A DNA stretch of 64,000 bases from Marsupella aquatica. Lineage: Eukaryota > Marchantiophyta. The position numbers were made by a program, and so were the translations under genes. Below the pieces are notes generated by a model. That model had not been told where the DNA came from and did no database searches. It worked only from the letters and a program-made list of their open reading frames with translations. The stretch covers positions 13,702,001 through 13,766,000 of the forward strand of contig OZ316891.1 of assembly GCA_973895155.1 (NCBI GenBank), written 5' to 3'. Shown one piece after another: positions 1 to 12,640 of this stretch. Every line of letters starts with the position of its first letter. Position 1 is the stretch's first letter.

Positions 1-71
1 CTCCTTAGTCCCGGTCAGCAGTTTCCCAGAGCCGGTTTGACTTTCAAATGATGCCAGACAGACTACTCACG

Positions 72-248
72 TTATAAACACCCTGGTAGATCTGCCCTCT
101 TTTGAATAAAATGCGAATTGTTGACAGGCATGGGACCACCATATTTCTGGCTCTTGATAAGAAGTCCCGATATATTGACGGCAACACGAGGCTGAAACCT
201 CTCGGGCACCTGGCTCCAATCCTGCATGGTCGCATTAGTGGTATTCGC
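72..248 (-). CDS. Possible coding exon at window edge, unknown protein
   Basis: On the minus strand a plausible splice acceptor (CTCCTCAG) at 249-250 opens a 58-codon frame that ends in TAA at 72-74. The composition is protein-like and includes the peptide VPERFQPRVAVNISG, but I recognise no family. A second minus-strand frame and a plus-strand frame are also open here, so the coding strand and frame are not settled. If real, it would be the last exon of a gene whose other exons lie downstream of the aprataxin-like gene or outside the window. Confidence 0.25.
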   Translation of the reverse strand, partial: ANTTNATMQDWSQVPERFQPRVAVNISGLLIKSQKYGGPMPVNNSHFIQKRADLPGCL

Positions 249-982
249 CTGAGGAGAAAGAGGATTTCAGAGGAACGAACAATTCTACTCAAGCCAAGTA
301 AAATTCTATGGATTCCAGAAAGCTTTGAAACTCGTTCTCCTTGCATCAGTAACTCAAGTTTGTCACTTCACAAAAACTATCAGCAAATCTTTATATTGAT
401 ATTGAAGCTTGTTGAATGAATTGAATGTACGCCATTACCATAATTTCACATTATCGATGACAAGAACTCTACAAGCAGTAGCCATCCACAAATTCAAAGC
501 ACCATTTGTAACGGGATTTCTCCTTCAGAACGAAACACCAGTCCACCCTCAAAAAAATATATTCAGCTCTAGGGACCAGACTAGAGGTAACACGCACCTT
601 GAAACGACAGATACAATTTAGTTCAACTGAGAATGATCAAAGAGTTGGTTTTGCAAGAACCAACTCTATCAGCAGAATAATACAAGCAACGTGGACAGCA
701 ATTTGTCGAAACTCTACACCAGCTGTTACCTTTCTCCGACTGTAACATGCATTTGTCAAACGTACACAATGAAGGCTTTCAGTATCGTCAATACAAATTC
801 ACTGCACGTTTATATTTAGTTGGACAGATCACACGGAGGAATCCCGATTTCTGCTTCTCTACTACTGGACTCCCAATCTTCTTCTACATTTAGTGATCAG
901 TTGTCAATAATAGACACCAACTGTATTACTCCAATGGCACACTCTGGGAAGGTTTCGAAACATCAATCTAGCAAATCTACAA

Positions 983-3900
983 TCAACGAGCTGAAGATTG
1001 TAAGGTGATGAGGAAGGATGAATTTGCCAAGTCGCGCCTGCAGTTGGATATATGTTGCTTCAGGCGAGAAAGATTTGGATGAGCACTGCGACATCGATGA
1101 CAGCGAAGCTCTAAGTCCAGTAGTCGTTCTCCATCTGTAACAGAATTTTGCATTTGTCCGTGCCCCTCCAGCTGATTAAGCAAATCCAAGGAATCACGAA
1201 AGAAGGAAGTTGTGAAAGAATTCCAATGCTTCTTATTCTTTAAAGAAGCAGAATCGAAGTCCTGACTGATTAAATGAAAATGCACCTGCCGCATCGATGG
1301 GACCTAAATACAACCACAACAAGACTTGATAAATTATCCATCTCCAGGAAACGCACGCTGGGTATATAAAGTGGGAAAGACCATTAGCTCCGAAAAAATG
1401 ATTGCCTTGTATAAGAAAAGTTTTGGAAAAAAGCTATCCATTTAATCTCATGACTACTACATCTTCGCGGGTGTTAGAAAGTGACATGATTTCCAATTAA
1501 GAAAACGAAACCCTTTCAATTTATCTGCTATAGGCTACCATATGTGGAGCCCTGAAGGTGGATGATCCATTCTCAATTCTACGAATTTAAGAGCAGCCCG
1601 TTCAACTGAGTGATCCCAGAGGTACTAGATGGCCGACTCAACCAAGAAGCGACGAGGTAGGCGTTTCCAAGGACCTAGAACTTCATAACAAACACCAAAT
1701 GACAAGAAGGATCCTGAATAAGAAGGATTGCAGGCAATACCAAATGATAGCCTAGCCTGAAACTGAGGGAGGGATCCGCCTTCAGATAATGGGCTGCCCA
1801 TTCTTCTCCAAGTGAATGCATGTGACGCAATACAGGTAAATGCTCCTTTTGCAAATTTTCAAGGCTGTCGAGTGCAGGTTTCCTAGCCACAACAAGAAGA
1901 TGTCTTTTTGCCTGCCAGAAAACCCAAAACAATAAACCAAAGAGGGTGCTGTGGTAATAATCACGCAGTTGAACTTGCATTTCCTTACAGTCAACTAGCC
2001 ATCTTCAGGAATTAACACAAAAACAAAACCGAACAGTGTAATCCAGCAGCTTCATTTTGTGACAAAGCTTCCCAAACCGATTCAACCATTTTCCCAAGTG
2101 CATCTAACCTTAACCAGAAGAATACTTTAGAAAAAATAATACTTTCTCAACCTGGTCACTAACAGCAAAGCAGCTCAATCATATCAAGATGCCTCAGCCA
2201 GAAAATGTTATCTAGCGGCTTTATCCTTAAGGAGCTCCACATCAGTCGGACAATTTCCCGAATGGTCTCGGTAACATCAGTTTCCGAATTTCTGTGGCCA
2301 CAACTTTAGAGGATGTTTCAGGGTGCAACTCTTGACTGAACTATTAACGATGCCTTCAAGTAACATTCCACCAAGAAGAATGGAAAGAAAAAATACCACA
2401 ATTGTCCCAAACAGTGAAAGCAAGGAGGCAGTAGTTTACCTTGGGGTGGATGTCGTAAAGGACAATAGCATCATCTGTGATTTGTAAGACAATCTCCGTG
2501 TGCTGTTCTGGATGCATAGCAATTTCATAAAGTGCAAGAGCCCAATCATCCCACCTCTTTCCATTATTGGTGCCACCTTGTTGATTAACTTCGGCAGTAG
2601 TAGGCCCCTCTTGGTTTTGACCATCAGTTTCTTCCTTTTGTCCTACACCAATTGGACATCTGCCTGAGGAAGTTCCACAAAGGTTGGAATGGGGCTGATT
2701 ATTGAGGGTACCTTTCTCAGGTCCACAAGATTGACATGTGTCGAGTTCTAACGGATGTCCTGTTTCATCAGTGCCTCTGCTAGCTCGTGCTACAACTTCC
2801 TCAGTTACTCTAACTTTGTCTCTTTTGGGATGGACATCTTTCAATTCACGGTTGCGTTTGGAAGCTTGCATAAGCACTGTGAAAGCATTTTTGGCAGGCT
2901 TCTCATTGGTTCTCGTAATGCCAACAATGGTTTTACCGTTGGCTTCTTCTTTACTGCTACTCTGCACTGTCCCGTTGACTTCTACTTTACTGCTACTTTC
3001 TACGACACGACATGACTTTACAATCGAGGAAAAGTTTTGGAACAGACTGGCATAGGAACTTTGTAAGATTCTACAGCCTTCAGAGTAGTCACCAAACAGA
3101 CTACTAGGCCGCTGCGGATTCATGTTTGGTCCCAGAACGTGGATCACATGTGTCACACCTTCCTGGATATGAAGTGGTGAGGATTCTGGGAGGTGAACAA
3201 CAACAGATGTTCCAGGATTGATAGTTTGAGCCACCTGTTTGGTGGCACGCTCAAGTTCTGGGCCGGCAGCTGAGTATATTGCAGCATTTACACCACCACC
3301 ACCCGCCTTCAATCGCCTAAACAATCAAGTTTGAATCAAGCAAATAAGACACGATTCAGTCAGAAGGTCTTGGGGTCAAAGAGAGAGTAAAATTGAGTAA
3401 CAACAACACCAAGCTAAAGGAGCCACGCAAGTGATAGGCTGACAATTACAAAGAACTTGCATAGTCAGACAGTGACAAATGAAAACTGAACACCTGTCAT
3501 TACATCGGCGCTGGTGAAATTTCGAAATTGAACATTGACAAAACGCATTACAAGAAAAAACTGACATATGCTGGTAGAAAACGAGCCGCTTTATCATCAT
3601 TATTATTATTACAATTATCACCAGTCTAGCATTATGATGCGCAAGGCAAATTTTATCAGCACAAAGCAATGATCGTACCAGTTCGCAGCATTGGCTATGA
3701 TGTTGCAATCTGGTCCATGGGAAGTGCGCAGCCTTGTTATGTCTCCAATAAACGTACAAAATCTAGTAGCATCTAGACCTTTTTCTCGCGCCTTTCTAGA
3801 AACAAGAGAAAGCATTTGAGAATGTTTCAAGTCAACGAGGATTAGCCTCATCTTTGAGTCTTCAATCAATAGAAACTTTGCCACAGCGTCCACAAGCACA

Positions 3901-6337
3901 CTAGATGCCTTTTCAAGATCAAATTGAAAGTCTGACGTTGAAATGGAAGGGAAAGCCAGTGTGTTTGTCCCTTTGTCCTCTACGCAAACACTGCCGGCTA
4001 AATCCCTAGTGTTACCAGCTTTACTTCGGCAGGATGACCAAGCTGCTAGGTTTAGTTCAGGTTTTTTGCCACCACCAACTACATCTGCTTGCTGGCCCTC
4101 CCTTACTTTCTCCACATGATGACCCTTGTTGTCTATATTGTTTCCTCTGTTTCTTTGATCACTTTTTTCAAGGACCAATTGCAGAGAACTTTTGCTCTTA
4201 TTTACATGACCACCAAAGACCCCTGACTCCAGATGCTTTGAAGGAAGTAGCTCCCTATACTGTTGAACTACGCTCTCAACATCCATGTCCGTTCTGCAGA
4301 AAGTTACTCGAGAAAAACCTTCAGATAGTAAAGGGAGCTGGCGGGTTTTGACCATACGGTTGATTACAGACCCAGCGTTTCCAGCACTCACTCCTCCCTC
4401 GTGCCCAATCCTTTTTGAAGCACGCTGTATACACACACTTGCTGGTAAGTTAAGGACCACTCCATGAGCTTCAACACCAAAACTGGCTGCAAGCTGCAAG
4501 AACTCCAAGCGCTGTTCTTTGTCTATGTTACAGCGGTCAATTACAACACTGACTTTTTGACCCAATGCACGCTCTGTATGTTTCAAGCACTCCTTCTTAG
4601 TTCCCCTCTTTCCTTTGGCGATGATATCCTGCACAGCGGAACATATTCTCATTGTTTGTCTACTCTTAAGTTGCAGCAAGACCTTGACATCTCACCTCTC
4701 ATACACAATGAAGCTGCACTAACTTAGGACGCCCTGTATATTTGTTCCTCAGCAGCTAGCAAAACTAACCAGATTAAGTTCTACCAAATGCATTTTAACA
4801 AACATAGATATTTGAGCCCCTAGTTCGTAACCGTTACAGAAACTCATCTATTTGATTCTATCAATGACTGAAATCAGCCACTCAATTTTAGGAACGACAT
4901 TACAGTATGCAGAGTACGGGGTTCCCACCTGACATATTCGAGTCCAAGGTTGAGCAGCGTTTGACATAAGCTTAACGCAGAACGTACTTTTACCTGAAAC
5001 TCAAAAAAATGAAATCAAGGGTTCAGCCATTTTAACAAATATAGATATTTAACTTGTCCATCACAAAACACAATGCCTCCGAACTCCTTGACAGAAGCCG
5101 GGGCCAAGAATTTGTATTTGCCCGGAGAATACTTACAAAGTCGAGTTCATGTCTCAGTACTCAAATCCAAACCACAAAAGCAGATGGACTTTAAGATATT
5201 CATATGCACATCCTAAAATTGAAAAACCTTACCACTCCCCGGTACACCGATAAGTAGTAAAAGAACTCCAGCATCAGCTTTCTTTACAATTTTAGGTATA
5301 TCTCGCAGCTCATCTTTAGTTCTGACGACTTTTGGACCAAATTGATTGATCTCCCCTGTTTTCGTCCCTTCAAGAGCACAACGTCCCTGTTCTCCTTCTG
5401 GCGCGCCCTCAATCTCCTCATCCAACATATGTGTGATGCTGGAATTACTCGCAAACACCGGGCCAGGCTGAAAGGAAACGGCTTTCGTCCCTCCATCTTT
5501 GGGTCTGGCATCTGTAGAGATGCATAAGTCCATAAATTATTTCACTCTGCAATGTCTCCATTTTCATTCGGATTCAATAATGATGGAACCCCGGTGAGAT
5601 CAATCCCCTTCCTGTTCTATCGTAACGCTTTAGACTACAGGTATGAGAGTTTGTGGAGGAAATTTCAGAGGTCATTAATGGACATTGTATTTAGAAAATA
5701 TAAAATTGTAAGAAAATGAAATCAAATTGAATGTTTAGACATACCATCTAAAACATACCTTACATAGCTAGGATAGAATTGTAAATTCAAATACTTCAAC
5801 TCATGAATGTCCAAACAAACTGAAGGTGTCTCTACAGGAATCACAATGTGCATTCATAAGCTGCTCTTGATCAGGTTTAAAAGAGAAGCTATCGTGATAT
5901 TTTAAAATCTCTGCCTTGGGGATTAAAGCTGATCGACATTGCTACTAAGCACATGGAGGAAGCCCCCGAAGCGAATGTGAAAACGGTGAGATTGCTCTTT
6001 ACTATGTCCTGCGTGTTGAATGCACAGAAACAAAAATTTGCCTGCGAAGTTCATAGCCCGGATTCAAACCTTAACGATTGGTGAAAGTCAAATGACATCG
6101 TCGACGTCACAATCTAAAAAAAGGGCGGGATATCCTCTCTCCAGCACTCCCCACAGCCATGAAATAGGAGCTACACAACTGCAGAAAGGCTTCACCTGGT
6201 GAATGCTCTTCGGCAACGTCGGGTCTGGTGTTGGAAAGATTCTCCGGATGCCAGTACTCCATCCGATGATCTGCATTCGTCCTGTAGCACTGAGACCCAT
6301 ACTTGCACTTCGGCAGCTGTTTTCCCGAATTGGCCAT
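983..6337 (-). CDS. Aprataxin-like DNA end-repair protein: PBZ finger, P-loop kinase, macro, HIT and zinc finger domains
   Basis: Seven exons (6337-6196, 5511-5233, 4993-4929, 4628-3679, 3316-2440, 1911-1741, 1303-983) join with GT-AG borders and matching phases into 2805 nt, 934 aa. Residues 9-31 form a PBZ finger (C11, C17, H24, H30). A Walker A motif GVPGSGKS (136-143) opens a polynucleotide-kinase-like domain. A macro domain (about 430-570) contains NAANW and GGGGVN. The HIT domain carries QVHFHLIS (834-841) and the family block LKNKKHWNSF. A terminal finger uses C896, C899, H912 and C916. From kinase to end it follows the plant protein called bHLH140, an aprataxin homologue expected to remove AMP from abortive ligation ends. 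The ATG at 6337 is the first after an in-frame stop. I see no bHLH. Nuclear location is inferred. Confidence 0.92.
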
Positions 6338-9300
6338 TTGGGATTGGAATCTCTCAGCTCAAGACACTGAGAATGCATAATTCGACCTCTGACCAAATCC
6401 CAATGACCGGCAATGTCTTCATCCCCGAATCCTACTGCGTTATTTTGCCCTTCTTACTATCGAAGCCCCATCGTTCTCACATCAAAAGAACAGGGCCCCG
6501 TCCCCCTTCCAACGGACACCAGCCTACTGCAGCTTCCTCAGTACGCCAGTGGACAATTGAGTCACAGTGTAAACCTCCTTTATTCATTCATCCTGCATTC
6601 CTGCTCCATACTCAACTCTACCGTACCACCCGCGAATCACAACAGTGCAATACTGCAAATCTTTTCGGCCTTGAGAGGAGCAGGATGCTCCATACTTAAC
6701 TCTACCGTACCACGCGTGAATCACAACAGTGCAATAGTGCAATCCTTTCGGGCTTTAGAGAAGCAGAACCTCACCAAATTCATTGCAGGACTTTCTAGTT
6801 TTTCAACCTCTCGCCGGACTACAGAGATGAGCAGATTCGTCTCTGAAGTCTGAAGTCTGAACGTCTGAACCCTACAAGTGTATGGTACGGTGCTTTCGAG
6901 TTGAGATGAGCATTCTACGGAATTTTGAATGGAGAATTCGAAATTTGCACCTCTGTACATGACGGCCGACACATCATCAATTTATTGCCGAAATCGAAAA
7001 CCCATTGACACCGTCACTTGCGATGACGTGATCGAGTAGCTCTTGTCTGCTGGCGTCGATTACGTGAGGCCGGTTGGGAAGCGGGAAAACATTTTGCCAT
7101 GCAGTTTGGTGATCCGGTGAACCGTGTATACGTGCATTCTGTGTATTAGTGCACCCAACCATGTGGTCCCATAATATTACAAGTATGACACAACTTTTAC
7201 GTAGTTTGCCACTAAATATGTTTTAATTGGCAATATTGTAGAACTTAAAGCTCTCATGGACACAAAGGTTTGTTGGGACTACCTGGATGGACACAACCAT
7301 GTGACATTGTAAGAAGAATCTCCAATTACACCTAACTAAGGGATTATCGTTTTTCAGCAACGGAAGGAAACCTCGCTTTAGACCTTATGGTTGAGTTAGA
7401 TGGTCACTGCATCCTTGGAGGAAGGACAATGTGGACGGACTACCGGAAGAATCAACCGAATACCGACTGGTCCCGGTCACATACCTCCTTACAGATCACT
7501 TTGGGATTACAATCAAAAAGCATGTTACACGAACAAAAAATGAAGTTCGGGTTGTCTATCTGGGTTGTGTGTGTCCATCCGGGCTTTCTTCCAAATGTGT
7601 GTCCATGAGTGTTTTCTATGGATGAAAACAGGGTACTAAACCAATGGAATATCTATACAACAAGGCATATTTGTACAAAAAGGGTGACAATATTGTAAAT
7701 TCAAACATCTTTAAAGACAATTATGTAACTAAAAGTTCTTCCCTTATGTCTCTAGTATGACCTATTTACCTCCATAGTACTAGCTAGGGTTTAGCAAACT
7801 AGGAAAGCACATGTCTGAGTTTCAGGTTCCCATAGACCATAGGAGAGGGTACACCCAAGGAGAACACAAATTTGTGCTCACGTTGAGAAAGAGTGAGAGG
7901 GTGAAAAGAAGAGCTATAGATTGTTAGCCATGGTGGGCATAATCATTTCGCATTATTGGATTTCTCTCACGACCATGGACGTAACCTAGACAGGGTGAAC
8001 CACATACTTTCAGTGTCAAAGTTTATGGATGTTTTCTAACATGGATTGACGTGTTGTCTCGTTCGATCTAGCTTTATCCCAACAAAAGCTGTTTTGTAAA
8101 TATACCAAAAAATGCATTTTGCATGTGTAATTGAGACCTCACTAAAGAACAAAACATTGGCACTAAGTGACAAATGCATATATATGTTTAGGTCCAATGT
8201 ACACATGCAGTTATCAATTATTGCTGTGTTAATGTATTTTCGCATTTGTCATCAAAATGTAACAAACATGGTAATTTTTTCATTGTACCTGAATTGTCAA
8301 AGTTATAGGAAGAGAGTACACTGCCCCTGAGTCCCTTGCCCCTTAGTCCATTGCCGGTGCATTGCACAAGACCCTGAACCCTAAACAAATGTCAATAAGA
8401 AAAAGGGCATTGTAGATAAGACAAAGAAAATTGTTGGGTCTAGGCATGGTGGTGCTGCCCCATATGGAAGGAGAAAGGTTTTTCCCTTCCTTGGGCCCTC
8501 CTGTTCTCTCCTTTTGCTCTTGTGGCAACCGGGGATTCAAACATGACCACCATGGTGATCATAGTGCACATAACTAACCACAGTTTCCAACCTCTCATTT
8601 CCTCATTGGATTCAAACATGACCACTGTGTCCAACCTCTCATTTCCTCATTCAACACGGACAAAGACAAGTTCTTTTGCAGTGTGCACCGCAAGGGACAT
8701 CAGTGGCAAAGCCCCCCTTTGTTCTTTTGCAATGTGATATATACACTTGCACCTCAGGGCACATCCATGAAGGGGGCAAGGAGGGAAAGTTTAGTCGTGG
8801 CACAACAGCAGGCTTAGATTGGGTTTGGCAGGTAGGGAAAACTCATTTGGCAAACCGTGTGCGAGTATTGGCAATTGACATTTCCGCTTTGTCAATTGTC
8901 TGCAAAAGTCTTTGCAACTCCTAGCTTCGATGCAAAACTCCACAAAACGCATGTTATTCAGGGCCCAAAGCCTGGCAACCGTTGTGGACCTGTATGCTTG
9001 GACGATGCATATTTGGAGTACACCAGGTACTGGGGTTGGTGTATGCACTGCACACTGAATTTAAATGGAAGACTTATTTCTAACAGAATTTCTTGAATGA
9101 CATTACAGTGCCACTCTCATCATTAGACCTAGATCCACCAGGTGGCATATTGTAGGAAATTTACCTTGAAACCCCACAAACATTTGTACAAGCCGCTGAA
9201 AACCTACTTTTCCTTCTTTGGTTTTTACAGGCCGCATACTTCACTGACAAGTAGAAGGCAATAAGAGAACTAGCCCGACAAAGTCTGCTCAAGTATGTTG

Positions 9301-9768
9301 ACTTTTGAAAGAAAAGTATGCTCTCAGTATATTGTATGTCTACAATGTAGACAAGTATATGCAATCGACAAATAAATTGCAAGGAACCAGGAGTGATAAG
9401 TGGAATGATTGCATCTGTCTAGCAATATATACTCCTTGACATCATGTCTGAATCATTTCTGTAGGCAAATGATCTACTCGAACAGCAGCTGCTATCACCA
9501 ACATCCTTTCTAAAGATACGAGGACAATGGTTCCACTATTCCGTTGTCATCAGTACGCACTTTTGGGACAACATCCAAGCAAACCTTTTGTACAGAAGCA
9601 GACCTCAAGTAGGGATCTGCAATGTGACTCAAGTTTCCAAGAGTTCTAGTTTCTGGGAGACCAATATTACTAGGGCAGCTTTGCAGGGGTTATGAACTGT
9701 GCAGTTCATGGATCCAACATAATCGACCCGACAAATTCCATGACAGTCTAAACTGCCCAATAAAAGTT
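6338..9768. other. Intergenic region without a supported gene
   Basis: It holds the upstream region of the aprataxin-like gene and the 3' flank of the receptor kinase gene. Short open frames exist on both strands but none shows a family motif or a splice pattern. Besides the 84-bp duplication listed separately, a short direct repeat lies around 8532-8660, where an 18-bp and a 22-bp word each occur twice. Transcription start and polyadenylation sites cannot be placed. Confidence 0.6.
6601..6768. repeat. 84-bp imperfect tandem duplication
   Basis: Two adjacent copies (6601-6684 and 6685-6768) share the words GCTCCATACT, CTCTACCGTACCAC and AATCACAACAGTGCAATA at a spacing of 84 bp, with scattered substitutions and a 1-bp length difference. 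It lies about 260 bp upstream of the aprataxin-like start codon, so it may be in the promoter or 5' UTR. Confidence 0.85.
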
Positions 9769-12003
9769 CTATACACCTATTTTATAGACTCCCCTCCCTT
9801 CAGATAAAGGAGACTGACCTTGAGAATCAGATCCAGGATCATCATGAGGTGATTCTGATTCAGGTCGGATCTCTTCAATCATCTTCACGACTTGAGACAT
9901 TTTAGGTCGTTGGTCTGGGGCAGTAGACGCGCATACCATGGCAATTTGCAGAAGCCCCACCATTTCTTCCTCAATGTTCCTATACCGCATCAATTCCATG
10001 TCAAACACCTCAGCCGTCCACTCCTCCCTAACTACTGAATGAACCCAACGAGGTAGGTCAATCCCTTCTTCCTGGGCGGCACTGCTATAAGCTGGTGCAG
10101 GTGCCTTCCCTGTTAAAAGTTCTAGGAGTAACACTCCAAAGCTGTACACATCTGCACGCTGTGAGACTCGCTTTGTGTCAGCATGCTCTGGAGCACGGTA
10201 GCCAGTCATTCGAGTGCTAGCTGCTACTGATGTAATTAAGAGGGCCAAACCATAGTCAGAGATACAAGCATTATAATTCTTGTCCAAAAGGATATTGGAA
10301 GATTTGATGTTCCCATGTGGAAACTTCTGCGACCCACTTTCCTGATGCAGATATGCTAATCCTCGTGCAGACCCTAGAGCTATTCTTAGTCGTGTCACCC
10401 AGTCTAATGGTGTTCGCCCAGGCCCTCGATTACCTGTAGACACATCAAATGTAAAATCACCACCGCTCCAAGTTAGAAGATCGGCCCTGGAAAACATTTC
10501 AGAACTGGAGGGCAGCAAGGAGATCACCGAAGCCACGGTTAAGAGATCCATTCACAAGGGACAAGGGCACTTAAGTCCTACGTCTCTCTGAATTGGAAAG
10601 TTAAAGAGGCGATAAAATACACACTACATCAGATATCTTGATCAGCCTGCAAAGGAAAGATCAGCCAAAGGTAATGGAAACTAAACTTTACCATGAAGTA
10701 ATGAGTACAGACTTCCATTAAGTTGGTAGTCATACACTAGCAGCTTCTCCCCTTCGGCATAGTAATATGCCCTCAAGGGTACCACATTAGGATGTTTCAT
10801 ACTGCCGATTAGCTCCATTTGTTGTTCGAACTCTTTCTTCCCACTTGAGCTCACGTCTTTCAAGCGCTTCACAGCTACAACAGAACCATCCTCCAGTATT
10901 GCTTTATACGCGGTTCCAAAACTTCCCTTACCGAGCATCTCTGCTGAGGCACGAAGAAGGTCCTCCAGCTCAAAAGTGTGCTTTGACCCCTCCAGGAAAA
11001 CTAGCTTGCTCCTCTCTGCGTCTGTTAGCTGTACTGAGGAAAATTGATCAGGGCCGAAGTCACCTTTGTCACCATCCCCTCCCTTGGCCTGATTTTCATC
11101 ATTGCGAGAGTGCATTCTCCAATAGTAGAACAGAAGGGCAAGAGTGATAACGATCAGTGCAGCTACATCTCCAACTACGATAGCAACAATTTCTCCCGTG
11201 GCTAACTTGTTGGAGCTCTTGTGGACATCAGCTCCAATAGCGAGGGCGGGACTGGGAGGGTAAGTGACGCTTGGGGAAGCAGGAAACGTGGAAGGAGCTA
11301 GCTCTGGAGGAGGACTGCTGGCTGCTGCACAAGCTGCTAGCGGGCCCCCACATAGTAGCCCATTGCGAGCGAAGGCACTAGCGTTGAATCTGGACAGAGT
11401 TTTTGGTATGGGCCCTCTCAGGTGATTCCCAGAAACGTTGAAGTCGTTCATCATTGAGTTGTTGATTGGAGGGATAGTTCCAGACAATTCGTTGTTCTCT
11501 ATGCGCAGGGTTTGAAGCCTTGAAAGGCCATTAAAGGCATCAGGAATAGGTCCACTCAACCGATTGTTTTTTAGGTACAATCGTGCGAGTCTGGACATGT
11601 TTCTAGCAGAATCGGGGATTGGGCCGCTGAAATTGTTCTCGCCCAAGTAGACTAGCTGCATGAATGGCCAGTTGGTAAAATCAGGGATGGTGCCAGTGAG
11701 ATTGTTGCCCTTAAGACTAAGAAGCCGCAGATCAGGCAGATCAATGAGGGAATCAATAGGTCCCCTGAGTTGAAAGTTGTCCAGTTTGATCTTAAAGACT
11801 CGACCAGCACTACAAGTAATTCCTATCCACGGCCGAATAGCTGCACAAGGATCCGTTCCATTCCATTGTCCAAGCTTCCCTGATACATCAACTTTGCTTC
11901 GAAAGGCATAAAGAGCCATTGCATCACTTGTGACAGTCACCTGCGCAAAATGCGTCCTGGGCAGTAGGAGGAGCACGAGCACCACTAGATAAAGTTTAGC
12001 CAT
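9769..12003 (-). CDS. LRR receptor-like kinase of subfamily III, predicted catalytically inactive
   Basis: Two exons (12003-10692, 10433-9769) join inside a Gly codon to give 658 aa. A signal peptide (1-20) is followed by an LRRNT segment, five or six leucine-rich repeats (about 65-205, with NNLTGTIP and NNFSGPIP units), a Pro/Ser-rich linker, one membrane helix (271-295) and a kinase-like domain (about 345-630). The glycine loop [10 protein letters not shown] (358-367) and the VAVKR lysine (K379) are intact, but HRD is HGN (477-479) and DFG is DYG (497-499). The single intron after the kinase N-lobe and the HGN change are typical of Arabidopsis 'probable inactive receptor kinase' genes. It should act at the plasma membrane as a co-receptor or scaffold; the ligand is unknown. 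Confidence 0.95.
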
Positions 12004-12640
12004 GGTTGCCCTGTGTAGAATGTAGAGTAACAGGGATCAAAGAAGTGGAGAGAGAATCCACCTCAATGTGCGTACCAAGGCTTCAGCTGGAATCAGCTGT
12101 AAAAGCGGAAACTGTAAATGAAACGAACTCGCAATCTATAGTTGTGGTTTAAAGGCTGTGCGAAAATCATATTCTCAGCTTCTTGCACAGTTGGTCTTTC
12201 GGCACCAGTGTCGTCCAACCTGCAATTTTTCCTACCCTAATAGCCATCATGATCTCAACCAGACTCAACAACCGTGACTAGTCATGAGTAAGGTTGGACC
12301 GTGCCCCGAGGACTCAACGGTAGATTTATGGGGCTTCTGCCAAACATAAAAGGTCCATGTCAGCGCCTTTCTTTCTAAGAAAAACCATTTGTTATCCATA
12401 TCAGGTCATTACATCGTCATTTACTTCTAAGCATATAGAACCTTTTCACTCTCAACTTCTCAGGGCACTGAAACTCAATCCTCACGAGGATTTCCTTACA
12501 GAAGATGGAAGTGAGAGCAGGAAATTGCTAACAAGGTTCTCTTTCCGTTTTCAAAGGATGCAACCAGTCGTAAATTACATCAAGACAATTCCCAAGCAAT
12601 TTAGTGTAATATTTCACAGATAGGTAGGAGATGCCAAGAC
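12004..12640. other. Upstream region of the receptor kinase gene
   Basis: This stretch contains the promoter and 5' UTR of the minus-strand receptor kinase gene. I see no open frame with family motifs and no clear TATA box at a convincing distance. Confidence 0.5.
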
